In this document: positions 25,482 to 38,221 of the stretch, piece after piece
Numbering within the stretch: the stretch's first letter is position 1
Layout: the number at the start of each line of letters is the position of its first letter
Origin: Frateuria soli
Lineage (GTDB): Bacteria > Pseudomonadota > Gammaproteobacteria > Xanthomonadales > Rhodanobacteraceae
NCBI RefSeq assembly: GCF_021117385.1
Contig: NZ_CP088252.1
Location: 1,426,001 to 1,490,000, forward strand
Length of the DNA stretch: 64,000 nucleotides
Reading direction: 5' to 3'
The notes under the pieces: model-generated
The model's input: the letters and a program-made list of their open reading frames with translations, nothing else
What the model was told of the DNA's origin: nothing
The model's database searches: none
Translations under genes and position numbers: made by a program

Positions 25482-26607
25482 ATGATCGAAACCAATCCGA
25501 TCCATGCGCAGATCGCGGACCTCACGGACCGCGTCGAGTCGCTTAGGGGGTATCTTTGACTACGCCACCAAGCGTGAGCGTCTCGAAGAAGTAAGCCGCG
25601 AGCTGGAAAGTCCCACCGTCTGGGACGATCCGCCGCGCGCGCAGGAACTGGGGCGTGAACGCGCCCGCCTGGACACCGTCGTCACCGGCATCGACGAATT
25701 GACCGCCGGTCTCGCGGACGCCCGGGAGCTGCTCGACATGGCCGCCGCCGACGGTGACGAGGACACCGTCCGCTCGGTCGCCGACGACGTGGAGAAACTC
25801 GAGGCCCGCGTGGGCAAGCTCGAGTTCCAGCGCATGTTCTCCGGCAAGATGGATGCGAACAACGCCTTCGTCGACATCCAGGCCGGTGCCGGCGGCACCG
25901 AGGCGCAGGACTGGGCCGAAATGCTGCTGCGCATGTACCTGCGCTGGGCCGAGTCGCGCGGCTGGAAAGTCGAGCTGATGGAAGTCTCCGGCGGCGAAGT
26001 GGCGGGCATCAAGTCGGCCACGTTCCGCGTCGAGGGCGACTACGCCTACGGCTGGCTGAAGACCGAGATCGGCGTGCACCGCCTGGTGCGCAAGAGCCCG
26101 TTCGATTCGGACAACCGCCGGCATACCAGCTTCACGTCCGTATTCGTCTCGCCCGAAGTCGACGACGACATCGACATCGAGATCAACCCGGCGGACCTGA
26201 AGACCGATGTCTACCGTTCGTCCGGCGCCGGCGGCCAGCACGTCAACAAGACCGAATCGGCCGTGCGCATCACCCACGTGCCCAGCGGGGTGGTGGTGGC
26301 CTGCCAGACCGAGCGCAGCCAGCACGCCAACCGCGACCGCGCCATGAAGATGCTGGCGGCCAAGCTGTACGAGCTGGAAGTGCAGAAGCGCAACGCCGAG
26401 AAGGACGCGCTGGAAGCGACCAAGTCCGACATCGGCTGGGGCAGCCAGATCCGCAACTACGTGCTCGACCAGAGCCGTATCAAGGACCTGCGCACCGGCG
26501 TCGAACGCTCGGACACGCAGAAGGTGCTCGACGGCGACCTGGACGAGTTCATCGAGGCCAGCCTCAAGTCCGGCCTGGATGCCGGCGCCAAGCGCATCGA
26601 CGCCTGA
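25482..26607 (+). CDS. prfB: Peptide chain release factor 2, with programmed +1 frameshift
   Basis: RF2 recognises UAA and UGA stop codons. Frame 0 runs from ATG 25482 for 25 codons (ends RGYL) to an in-frame TGA at 25557-25559; the site reads AGGGGG-TAT-CTT-TGA-C, with the internal Shine-Dalgarno (25545-25550) and slippery CTT (25554-25556) exactly as in E. coli. After skipping T25557 translation continues [16 protein letters not shown] for 349 codons, giving a 374-residue protein. The SPF stop-codon recognition tripeptide (RKSPFDSDN) and catalytic GGQ ([14 protein letters not shown]) are intact. The frameshift autoregulates RF2: low RF2 favours skipping. Confidence 0.97.
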
Positions 26608-26630
26608 TCCGATCCCGAGGAGGTGACCGC

Positions 26631-26942
26631 ATGAACGGCAAGACGATCGGCAAGTTTCTGTTTGCCTGTGCCGGGCTGGCCGCGTTCGGCGTGGCCGCGC
26701 AGGACAGAGGCGCCGGCCAGTCGATCAAGCAGGACGCCAAGGCCGTCGGGCATGGAGTGGCCGATGGCGCACGCGACATCGGCCATGCCACCCGTGACGT
26801 CGCCAGGAAGGTGGGGCACGGCGCGAAAGAGGCAGGCATCGGCATCGGCCATGGCGCGAAGAAGGCCGGCGTCGCCGTCGGCCATGGCGCACGCGATGGC
26901 TGGAACGCCACCACGCATGCGGTCAAGCAGGTGTTCGACTAG
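26631..26942 (+). CDS. Small secreted protein with VGHGA repeats
   Basis: A 103-residue protein not recognised as a named family. It has a signal peptide ([24 protein letters not shown]) and a mature part made of repeated amphipathic 11-residue units ([48 protein letters not shown]) with His-Gly-Ala at regular spacing. The 11-residue period suggests a surface-binding or coiled helix, similar in style to stress-related apolipoprotein/LEA-like proteins. GAGGAGGTGA precedes the ATG closely. It lies between prfB and lysS, which are often neighbours, so it is an insertion into that pair. Function unknown. Confidence 0.72.
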   Translation: MNGKTIGKFLFACAGLAAFGVAAQDRGAGQSIKQDAKAVGHGVADGARDIGHATRDVARKVGHGAKEAGIGIGHGAKKAGVAVGHGARDGWNATTHAVKQVFD

Positions 26943-27027
26943 CACGATCGACGCCCGCAAAATTCCATTACCCAACAGTCACGAGACACCCGCTGCCGGC
27001 ATCCGGCCGGCGGTCACGGAACCATCC

Positions 27028-28539
<1,512 letters not shown>

Positions 28540-28558
28540 CCCGCCTCCACCGGCCTTC

Positions 28559-28628
28559 GTAGGAGCCCGCTTGCGGGCGATGCTCTTGTCTGCATGGCCA
28601 AGGGCATCGCCCGCAAGCGGGCTCCTAC
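28559..28628. repeat. REP doublet (GTAG-headed palindromic repeat pair)
   Basis: Two perfectly complementary 25-base arms, 28559-28583 (GTAGGAGCCCGCTTGCGGGC plus GATGC) and 28604-28628, flank a 20-base spacer. Each arm starts with the GTAG head and contains its own GCCCGC-TT-GCGGGC palindrome, the structure of REP sequences mobilised by RAYT (Y1-type) transposases in Pseudomonas, Stenotrophomonas and relatives. The pair can form a long hairpin and may end lysS transcription. No RAYT gene is in the window. Confidence 0.85.
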
Positions 28629-28858
28629 AGGAATCAGCGCGTGCGGCGGCCGCGTACGCGGCGCCGCAGCATCGCCATCTGCAACAGGTTCACCGCGCTC
28701 GACCCGGCCCAGTACGGCCGCAGCCCGCGGCAGGGTGCCAAACCACAAACACGGAGACCACCACCCCCTGCCTCATGGTGTGAGTGCAAGAGCCGCGCGC
28801 GTTCACCGCGATTTCAAGCGCTCCTGCCCATGACGGATGCCAACAGCGCGCGTCTGCC

Positions 28859-29971
28859 TTATCCGTTCCCGTTCCCTTGCGCGGGCAGGGGATCGTTCCA
28901 CGACTTGGCTACTGCCCAGGCCACGCCCGTAAGCGGTACTGCCAGCAAGGTGCCCACGATTCCGCCCAGAATCGTGCCGGCGGTCAACGCCAGCAGTACC
29001 ACCAGCGAGTGCAGATGCAGCGAGCGCCCGAGCACCACCGGCGAGAGCAGGTTGCCCTCCAGCTGGTTGACCACGACCACCACCACCGACACCCAGATGG
29101 CTGCGCTCAGGTCCACGGTGACCAGTGCCACCAGCGCCGCGATCACCCCGCTGGCGGTCGCGCCCACGATCGGCACGAACGCGGCCAGAAACACCAGAAT
29201 CGATAACGGCACAGCCAGCGGCACGTCGAGCAGCCACACCGCGCCGCCGATGAACACGGTATCGACCAGCGCCACCAGCGCCGTGCCGCGCAGGTAGCCG
29301 CCCAGCACGTCGATCGCGCAATCGCCGGCGTGCGCCACCCGCGCGTGCCACGCCGGCCGCAGTGGCCGGAGCAGGAAGCGCCAGATGGATGGACCGTCCT
29401 TCAGGAAAAAGAACAGGATGAACAGCACGAGCACGAAGCCGGTCGCCAGTTCCATCGTGGTGAACACGCCCGCCATGGCATGCTGCCCGAATTCGCTGCT
29501 GGTGATGAAATCGAGCACCGACTGCCGGGCGTGATTGATCTGCTGTTCGCTGATGGACAGCGGCCCGCGGTGCAGATAGTGCAGTGCCTGGCCGAACCCG
29601 TCGATGGCCGACGATTGCAGCGTGGCCCATTGTGACGCCACCCGCGCCACGGCCAGCGTGATGATCGCGCCGACGCCGACGCCACCGAGCAGCAGGGTGA
29701 GCGGCGCCGCCACTGCATGAGGCAGGTGCACCCGGCGCAATATGGCGACCAGCGGAAACAACGCCGCACTCAGGATCAACGCCAGCAACAAGGGGATGAC
29801 CAGCAGCTTGAGCCGGATGGCCGCCTGCACCACGGCGGTCGCCACCAGCAGGACCAGGATGACCTGCGCCGAGCGGATGGCCAGGCGCCCGAACGGATCG
29901 GTCCACAACGCCCGCAGCGAGGGATCGCCGGCGGAACGGGGCGTGGAGGGGGCGTTCGGCGTGTCTCCCAT
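28859..29971 (-). CDS. AI-2E family transporter (PerM/YdiK-like permease)
   Basis: A 370-residue inner-membrane protein of the AI-2 exporter superfamily. It has about eight membrane segments in the family arrangement: three N-terminal helices, a long soluble loop (about 135-180), then a C-terminal five-helix block that includes GGYLRGTALVALVDTVFIGGAVWLL and the FVPIVGATASGVIAALVAL segment with the conserved P-x-x-G. Substrate is not predictable; members export AI-2, organic anions or sodium. AGGAG lies about 11 bases before the ATG. It stands alone, divergent from yciI. Confidence 0.9.
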   Translation of the reverse strand: MGDTPNAPSTPRSAGDPSLRALWTDPFGRLAIRSAQVILVLLVATAVVQAAIRLKLLVIPLLLALILSAALFPLVAILRRVHLPHAVAAPLTLLLGGVGVGAIITLAVARVASQWATLQSSAIDGFGQALHYLHRGPLSISEQQINHARQSVLDFITSSEFGQHAMAGVFTTMELATGFVLVLFILFFFLKDGPSIWRFLLRPLRPAWHARVAHAGDCAIDVLGGYLRGTALVALVDTVFIGGAVWLLDVPLAVPLSILVFLAAFVPIVGATASGVIAALVALVTVDLSAAIWVSVVVVVVNQLEGNLLSPVVLGRSLHLHSLVVLLALTAGTILGGIVGTLLAVPLTGVAWAVAKSWNDPLPAQGNGNG

Positions 29972-30157
29972 GCACTCTTCTCCTGTCGATCGGCCGCGAC
30001 GGATCGCGCGGGACTTGATCCGCGCACCGGGAGCCGGGAGCGTTGACCCTACGCGGGCTGACCCCATCGCGACGTGTAGGCCTGCCTTGGGTCAGCGGCT
30101 GTGGGTGGCGGCCGGGTCGGCTAGACTTGGCGGTTTCCCCGGTTGGAGCATCAGCCC

Positions 30158-30457
30158 ATGTGGTTTGCCATCGTCGGCACCGACGTCCCCGAGTCGCTGG
30201 ACAAGCGCAGGAGCGCGCGGCCGGAGCACCTGGCGCGCCTCGAAAAGTTGCAGGCCGAAGGCCGGCTGCTGCTGGCCGGCCCATTCCCGGCTATCGAGTC
30301 GGAGGATCCGGGTCCTGCGGGCTTCACCGGCAGCCTGATCATCGCCGAGTTCCCCTCGCAGGCCGACGCGCAGCGCTGGGCGGACGCCGATCCGTATGTC
30401 GCCGCGGGCGTCTATGCGGGCGTCGAGGTCAAGCCGTTCCGCAAGACCTTGCCATGA
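30158..30457 (+). CDS. YciI family protein
   Basis: A 99-residue ferredoxin-fold protein of the YciI family. The pattern [42 protein letters not shown] with the conserved HL-x-x-L and AGP, and [34 protein letters not shown] are diagnostic. The conserved active-site-like His (about 24) and Asp are present. Family members have been linked to dehydrochlorination in one case; here the role is unknown. Its stop overlaps the bolA start by 4 bases, a conserved pairing in gammaproteobacteria. Confidence 0.9.
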   Translation: MWFAIVGTDVPESLDKRRSARPEHLARLEKLQAEGRLLLAGPFPAIESEDPGPAGFTGSLIIAEFPSQADAQRWADADPYVAAGVYAGVEVKPFRKTLP

Positions 30458-30708
30458 GTGCCATGGTCGAGCAGATCCGCCAGCGCCTCACCGACGCGCT
30501 GGCGCCGGTGGAGCTGGAGGTGCTCGACGAGGGCCACAAGCATGCTACCCACGCCAATGCCGGCAAGGGGCATTTCCACGTACGCATCGTCAGCCCGGCC
30601 TTTGCCGGCGTGCTGCCGATCAAGCGGCACCGCATGGTGTTTGCGGCACTCGAGGGCCTGATGGATAAGGGCATCCACGCGCTTTCGATCGATGCGAGGA
30701 CGCCGTAG
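30454..30708 (+). CDS. bolA: BolA family protein
   Basis: An 84-residue BolA-type protein; such proteins bind [2Fe-2S] glutaredoxins and help iron-sulfur trafficking or act as stress regulators. The family signature is seen in [50 protein letters not shown] with the invariant His of KRHR and the FxG/FAG loop. The ATG overlaps the yciI stop (ATGA), so the pair is coupled. The AT-rich 137 bases after the stop probably carry the smc promoter. Confidence 0.93.
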   Translation: MSAMVEQIRQRLTDALAPVELEVLDEGHKHATHANAGKGHFHVRIVSPAFAGVLPIKRHRMVFAALEGLMDKGIHALSIDARTP

Positions 30709-30845
30709 ATTTTATTTTTCAGAAGGTTATGAGAAATACTTACAGCCATCTGTCACGCCGCGTTCGCATTGCGACCACGCCCGGCGTTTGGCACAGTGGC
30801 CCGTCGCCCGAAGCACCGCGGGCCTGTCCCTATCGTTGAGCCCGC

Positions 30846-34346
<3,501 letters not shown>

Positions 34347-34356
34347 GGATCCATCA

Positions 34357-35304
34357 ATGACCGTGCTCGCCCTTGCCTGGAACCCTGCCGTCGGCGTACC
34401 GCTGGCGATCGCCGGCGCCATCGTGCTGGCGCTGCTGTGGCTGTTCGGCCAGCCAAAGAAAGAGCAGGGCAGGCGTCGCGTGCCGACCGGGCAGGGCAGC
34501 GGCGAACGCCGCGAACCCACGCTGGGCGATGGCGAGGCGGGCGACATGCTGCTCGAGGATGAGCCGCACGCGCACCTCGGTGGCGAAGAGCCCATGCCGC
34601 AGCAGGGCGAACTCGAGATCGGCCTGCGCGAGGAACTGGAGAAACTCGGCGCCACCCTGGCCGGTGAACGCGCCGCTCCCACCAAGCCATCCGGCCGGGC
34701 GGCCTCGATCATCGACGCGCTGCGTGCGCCCGCCGGCGCGCCCGAAGCCATCGCGCCGGCACCGGTTGCCGGGCCTGCACCCGCGCCAGCTCCTGCTGCT
34801 TCGCCCGCGCCCAAGGCGCCGCCGGCCTCGGACCTGGGCCGCCGCCCGTCGCAACTGCCGATGGAACGCATCGTCACCCTGTTCGTCATGGCCCGAGACG
34901 GCGGCGTGTTCAACGGCGCCGACCTGATCGTCGCGGCCGAAAAGGCCGGCCTCGAATACGGCCACCTGGGCATCTACCACCGGCTGGTCGACGGCAAGCG
35001 CGAACAGGGCCCGATCTTCAGCGTGGCCAACATGCTCAAGCCGGGCAACTTCGACCTGACCCGGCTCGATGCCCTGCGCACGCCGGGCCTCAGCTTCTTC
35101 ATGACCCTGCCGGGCCCGCTGTCCGCGCTGGACGCCTGGGATGCCATGCTGCCGGCCGCGCAGCGTCTCGCCGAACTGCTCGATGGCCAGGTCCTGGACG
35201 AGGAGCGCAACGCCCTGGGCCGTCAGCGCATCGCGCACATCCGCGACGAACTGCGCGGATGGGATCGCGACCACGAGGGCCAGGAGATCATCTTCGGGCG
35301 CTGA
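34357..35304 (+). CDS. zipA: Cell division protein ZipA
   Basis: Anchors FtsZ to the inner membrane at midcell. The 315-residue product has an N-terminal membrane helix (PAVGVPLAIAGAIVLALLWLF, about 9-30), a charged segment, a Pro/Ala-rich linker (about 120-155) and a C-terminal ZipA domain (about 165-300) with ERIVTLFVMARDGGVFNGADLIVAAEKAGLEYGHLGIYHR. Length fits the family. It lies 10 bases after smc. In many gammaproteobacteria ligA follows; here accessory DNA begins directly after the stop, and ligA is absent from the window. Confidence 0.94.
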   Translation: MTVLALAWNPAVGVPLAIAGAIVLALLWLFGQPKKEQGRRRVPTGQGSGERREPTLGDGEAGDMLLEDEPHAHLGGEEPMPQQGELEIGLREELEKLGATLAGERAAPTKPSGRAASIIDALRAPAGAPEAIAPAPVAGPAPAPAPAASPAPKAPPASDLGRRPSQLPMERIVTLFVMARDGGVFNGADLIVAAEKAGLEYGHLGIYHRLVDGKREQGPIFSVANMLKPGNFDLTRLDALRTPGLSFFMTLPGPLSALDAWDAMLPAAQRLAELLDGQVLDEERNALGRQRIAHIRDELRGWDRDHEGQEIIFGR

Positions 35305-35509
35305 GCGGTACCCACCGAAACCTTGCAGGAGCGCAGGAAACTAAGCCAGAACCCATCGCGAAGACGTGCTGGCGGGACTGGACAGCTTGGCGAGAGGCGA
35401 GAGCCGCGGATGGGTGCAGCGAACGGGCCGCTAACGCCCCGGCCAAGGAAGCTTGAGCCAGCGATTCCGGGCGACGTCGCGGTCCTCTTTGCGGCCAGCG
35501 GCTACCAAG

Positions 35510-35704
35510 TCACTTCGCCTCCAGCGAAGCCTGCAGCGCTGTGGCCAACGCCGCATCACCGCTGACCAGATCCTTCCAGAGCAACGTCACACCGCGTCGG
35601 CGGCCTTTCTCCGTCAACTTCAGACCGTCGGGATCGATCACCAGCGTGTAAGTGATATCCCCGATGGTCAGCTCCCGCTTCAGCGGTTTGTCGAGAGGCG
35701 TCAT
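35510..35704 (-). CDS. Small conserved-looking hypothetical protein next to kfrA
   Basis: A 64-residue product (MTPLDKPLKRELTIGDITYT...) not recognised as a named family. It is soluble and mixed alpha/beta by pattern: an N-terminal basic beta segment, ITYTLVIDPDGLKLTEKGRRRGVTLLWKDL, and a C-terminal helix rich in Ala/Leu. AGGAG stands 7 bases before the ATG, which argues that it is real. It follows the kfrA-like gene on the same strand with a 180-base gap that contains a palindrome resembling the one upstream of kfrA, so it may be under KfrA control. Codon use is like the neighbours. Confidence 0.65.
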   Translation of the reverse strand: MTPLDKPLKRELTIGDITYTLVIDPDGLKLTEKGRRRGVTLLWKDLVSGDAALATALQASLEAK

Positions 35705-35791
35705 GGAAAGCTCCTGGCGATGGTCGTAAGAGCGCGTGGAGAAGGTGCGTAGAGTGGTGCACGCTGCGTGGGCGGCGTGTCCTTAATTGCG

Positions 35792-35807
35792 CATAATGTA
35801 TATTATG
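35792..35807. promoter_or_regulatory. Palindrome upstream of the 64-residue gene, candidate KfrA site
   Basis: CATAAT-GTAT-ATTATG, a perfect 6-base inverted repeat with 4-base centre in an AT-rich island, about 88 bases upstream of the start at 35704. Its core TAATGTATATTA matches 9 of 12 positions of the palindrome TAACGTACGTTA upstream of kfrA. Confidence 0.5.
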
Positions 35808-35884
35808 TAAAATCAAAGATGACGCCGCCGGGCGTTTCCAGCCCGCTCAATTCAGTCGCCTGGCCAAGGTCTTTCCATTCCGGG

Positions 35885-36445
35885 CTACTCGGCGCCTCGT
35901 CCGGCCGCGTTCCTGAGCAGTCTCAGCTCTTCGGCCTGTCGATCACAGATGCCCTGGAGCCGATCGCGTTCCCGAACCAGATCCGCGCGCAGCGCGTGAC
36001 TGTCCTGCAGCTGGCCGTCCAGCGTTGCGCAGGCGTTCTCGGCCAGATCCCTCGCGGCTTGGGCATGGGCAACCTCGGCTTTCGCGGCCTGCATGCGGGT
36101 TTCCATCACCGCTCGTTCCTGTGCCAACTGAGCCTGGATCGTGGCCTCCAGCCCGGCACGTTCGTCCGCGAAACGGCTGGCCAGCGTCCGTTCGGCGTGT
36201 TCGACCGCCAGCCGCCACAGTTCGAGCATGGTCTGCCCCACCGGAGCGGGCACCTCCGGCAAGGCGCTGAGCCGACGCAAGCGCTCCCCGAACTGGCTCC
36301 GCCACACCTCGAGCATGCGGGTGACCGTGTTGGGCGATCCCGTCCCCAGCGCGGCGCGGACCTTCTCGACGGTGGGGTTCTTGCCTGTGCCAAGGATGGC
36401 GTCGGCCGCCTGGTTAACCTGTTCTTGGGTGATACCCCGGGGCAT
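35885..36445 (-). CDS. KfrA-like DNA-binding protein
   Basis: A 186-residue protein with the KfrA N-terminal DNA-binding domain (ITQEQVNQAADAILGTGKNPTVEKVRAALGTGSPNTVTRMLEVWR, residues 5-49) followed by a long Ala/Glu/Arg-rich coiled coil (about 75-180). Plasmid KfrA proteins are autorepressors that also support plasmid partition through their coiled-coil tails; this copy is shorter than plasmid forms (over 300 residues). A good AGGGAG lies before the ATG. A perfect palindrome sits about 90 bases upstream. Placement at the edge of degenerate mobile DNA suggests it came from a plasmid or integrative element. Confidence 0.85.
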   Translation of the reverse strand: MPRGITQEQVNQAADAILGTGKNPTVEKVRAALGTGSPNTVTRMLEVWRSQFGERLRRLSALPEVPAPVGQTMLELWRLAVEHAERTLASRFADERAGLEATIQAQLAQERAVMETRMQAAKAEVAHAQAARDLAENACATLDGQLQDSHALRADLVRERDRLQGICDRQAEELRLLRNAAGRGAE

Positions 36446-36530
36446 GCCTGTGTCTCCCTCGGCCGGAGCCTTACCGTCTGGCCTGCTGCTCGCGATAAGT
36501 GATGATTATCGTGGGTAGGCGCCCCGTTTT

Positions 36531-36548
36531 GTGTAACGTACGTTATAC
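36531..36548. promoter_or_regulatory. Palindrome in the kfrA promoter region
   Basis: TAACGTACGTTA (36534-36545) is a perfect 12-base palindrome, extended by GT and AC outer pairs. On the minus strand it overlaps a -10-like TATAAC, about 90 bases upstream of kfrA. KfrA proteins are known to repress their own promoters by binding such inverted repeats. Confidence 0.55.
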
Positions 36549-36920
36549 TTTATGTAGTAATAACCCTCCCCGTCTCCGATCCGATCGCAGGGTGGACGAC
36601 AAGAACCGTCAGCGAATCCTGGAGCGCGCCTTAGCCCGTGAGCAAGACGTAGATGCGGTCAATGAACTTGTTGAAGAAGAATCAGTTGGTCGGAGGGGGC
36701 ACTCCGACACCTTTGAATGCGTTTTTTTGGTAGGAACCTTCGCGTTGTTTCGGAGCGGTAGCTCTTGGTGCGAAAGCTGAGCGTGCGAGCTGATGAATCT
36801 CTCTTCGGTTGCTCCCGGTTGTACTCCCCATCCCCGACAACTTGGCAGATCACCCTGCCCTATGTCCGCTTTTGGTGGGGGATTCATATGATCGATGCAA
36901 CACACGGCAGGGTGTTGCAG
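36549..36920. other. 372-bp stretch left of the IS30 remnant, no supported gene
   Basis: A lower-GC region. A short frame starting GTG 36592 (DDKNRQRILERALAREQDV and on) has helical, charged composition but no homology I recognise and ends in non-coding-like sequence. It also holds the hairpin GTCGGAG/CTCCGAC (near 36690) and, at 36861-36877, TATGTCCGCTTTTGGTG, which is repeated inverted at the other side of the IS30 remnant. Confidence 0.4.
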
Positions 36921-37732
36921 ATGAAGCGAAGGACTCGGATCCAGTACACCGATAGCCAGAAGGCTCTGATGTGGGACCGGGGCGGCAGGGCGAGTCGCTG
37001 CATCAGATCGAACGGCTGTTCGATCGGCATCACTCGTCTGTGCGCGGGATCCTTGCCGAGTCAGGGGGCATACGTCCGCCTGCTCGACGACGATCGATAA
37101 AGGCGCTGAGCCTGGCGGAGCGCGAAGACGTTTCCCGGGCGCTAATGGCGGGACGTTCGATCGATTGCGGCACAGCTGGGACAGGCGCCGTCCACGGTCA
37201 GCCGCGAGAGCGGCGCAATGGCGGCGCTGAGCGTTACCGTGCAAGCCTTGCCGACCAGGCCGCCTGGGACCGCGCGCACCGGACTAAGGCTTGTAAGCTG
37301 GCGCTGCATCCCACGCTGGCGAGGCGTGTGGCGGACAAGCTGCAACAGCAGTGATCTCTCGAGCAGATCGCCGGCTGGCTCAAGAGGTCTTACCCGGACG
37401 ACACGAGCTGCCAGGTGTCACGAGACGACCGCACGCTTTTCATCCAGTCGCGTGGCGCGCTCAAGAAGGAACTGCTGGAGCACCTGCGGCGGACACGAGC
37501 CATGCGCCGCTCCCGCCACCACACCCAGAAGACCGCCGACCACGGCCGGATCAGGCGGCACGGTGTCGATTCGCGAGCGCCAGGATTGCTTCGTCAGTAC
37601 TTCCCGAAGGGCATCGATCTATCGTCGTTCTCGCAGGCCAATCTCAACGAGGTCGCTAGAAAGCTAAACGAACGGCCACGCAAGACGTGGGATTCGAGAC
37701 ACCGATCGTTGAGACCGCCGCCAGAAGCGGAC
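36921..37732 (+). mobile_element. IS30-family transposase remnant (frameshifted, internally deleted)
   Basis: The open pieces read like an IS30 transposase: MKRRTRIQYTDSQKALM, then in another frame GESLHQIERLFDRHHSSVRGILAE and LSLAEREDVSRALMAGRSI, later KACKLALHPTLARRVADKLQQ, a TGA where TGG is expected before SLEQIAGWLKRSYPDD, then TLFIQSRGALKKELLEHLRR and finally LRQYFPKGIDLSSFSQANLNEVARKLNERPRKT. At least three frame changes and one nonsense codon are visible. The segment that would hold the DDE catalytic residues is deleted near 37582, between the SIRER and LRQYFPKG segments. The element cannot move by itself. Candidate inverted ends lie at 36861-36877 and 37719-37735. Confidence 0.85.
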
Positions 37733-37792
37733 ATCGAACACCTGAGTTAAGCCGCGCCGCGAAGCGGCGTCGGCTTGGACGAATTGTTAGGC
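37733..37792 (-). other. Integron attC recombination site (59-base-element type)
   Basis: On the minus strand the 60 bases run from GCCTAAC (37792-37786) through the palindromic core AAGCCGACGCCGC-TTC-GCGGCGCGGCTT to GTTCGAT (37739-37733). Simple sites GCCTAAC and GTTNNNY, the long imperfect inverted repeat and the unpaired bases are the defining attC layout, and the sequence closely resembles the attC of aadA-type cassettes. The right core site has C in place of the first purine (GTTRRRY). It lies 21 bases downstream of the GFA gene in the orientation expected of a cassette. No integrase gene is in the window. Confidence 0.82.
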
Positions 37793-37813
37793 AGCAGGCC
37801 ACGCGGGCCCACG

Positions 37814-38221
37814 CTAGGGCGACTGCGGATAGTGAGGGATATCCTCACTGAGGCTCACCCACGGCTGTGCGCTTGACGTCCAGATGTCCACCATCGGCTT
37901 GAATCCGGTCTGATCATCGAGTGACGCGAAGCGGATGGACATCAGGTCCGGGACGACCTCCCCACGGGTGAACAACGGCGTGCCGCAATGTGTGCAGAAG
38001 CTGCGGGTTGTGGTGCCTCCGCTACTGCCCTGAACAGAATAGCTGCCCGGGCTGCCTGACACCTCTGTCTCTGAAACTCTCACGACGATGCCCGATGCGA
38101 ACGGCGCTCCACTCGACTGCTGGCAGTCGCGGCAATGGCAATTGAGCATCGCGACCGGGTCGCCATTGCACACATAGCGGATTGAGCCGCAGGCGCACCC
38201 GCCGGTGATTGTTTGAGTCAT
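37814..38221 (-). CDS. GFA family (glutathione-dependent formaldehyde-activating enzyme-like) protein
   Basis: A 135-residue zinc-binding protein of the CENP-V/GFA fold. The zinc motifs are GGCACGSIRY (C-x-C), NCHCRDCQ (C-x-C-x-x-C) and FCTHCGTPLF (C-x-x-C), all intact. Family founder Gfa was proposed to join glutathione and formaldehyde; most homologs have unknown substrates. The ATG overlaps the stop of the upstream oxidoreductase gene (ATGA), so it is coupled in an operon with that gene and rrf2. An attC site follows the stop by 21 bases, which suggests that the gene end was, or became, part of an integron cassette. Confidence 0.9.
   Translation of the reverse strand: MTQTITGGCACGSIRYVCNGDPVAMLNCHCRDCQQSSGAPFASGIVVRVSETEVSGSPGSYSVQGSSGGTTTRSFCTHCGTPLFTRGEVVPDLMSIRFASLDDQTGFKPMVDIWTSSAQPWVSLSEDIPHYPQSP

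Noticed and set aside
36592..36780. Possible short gene starting GTG (DDKNRQRILERALAREQ...)
   Set aside because: No ribosome binding site, and its second half turns into non-coding-like sequence; may be a truncated fragment.
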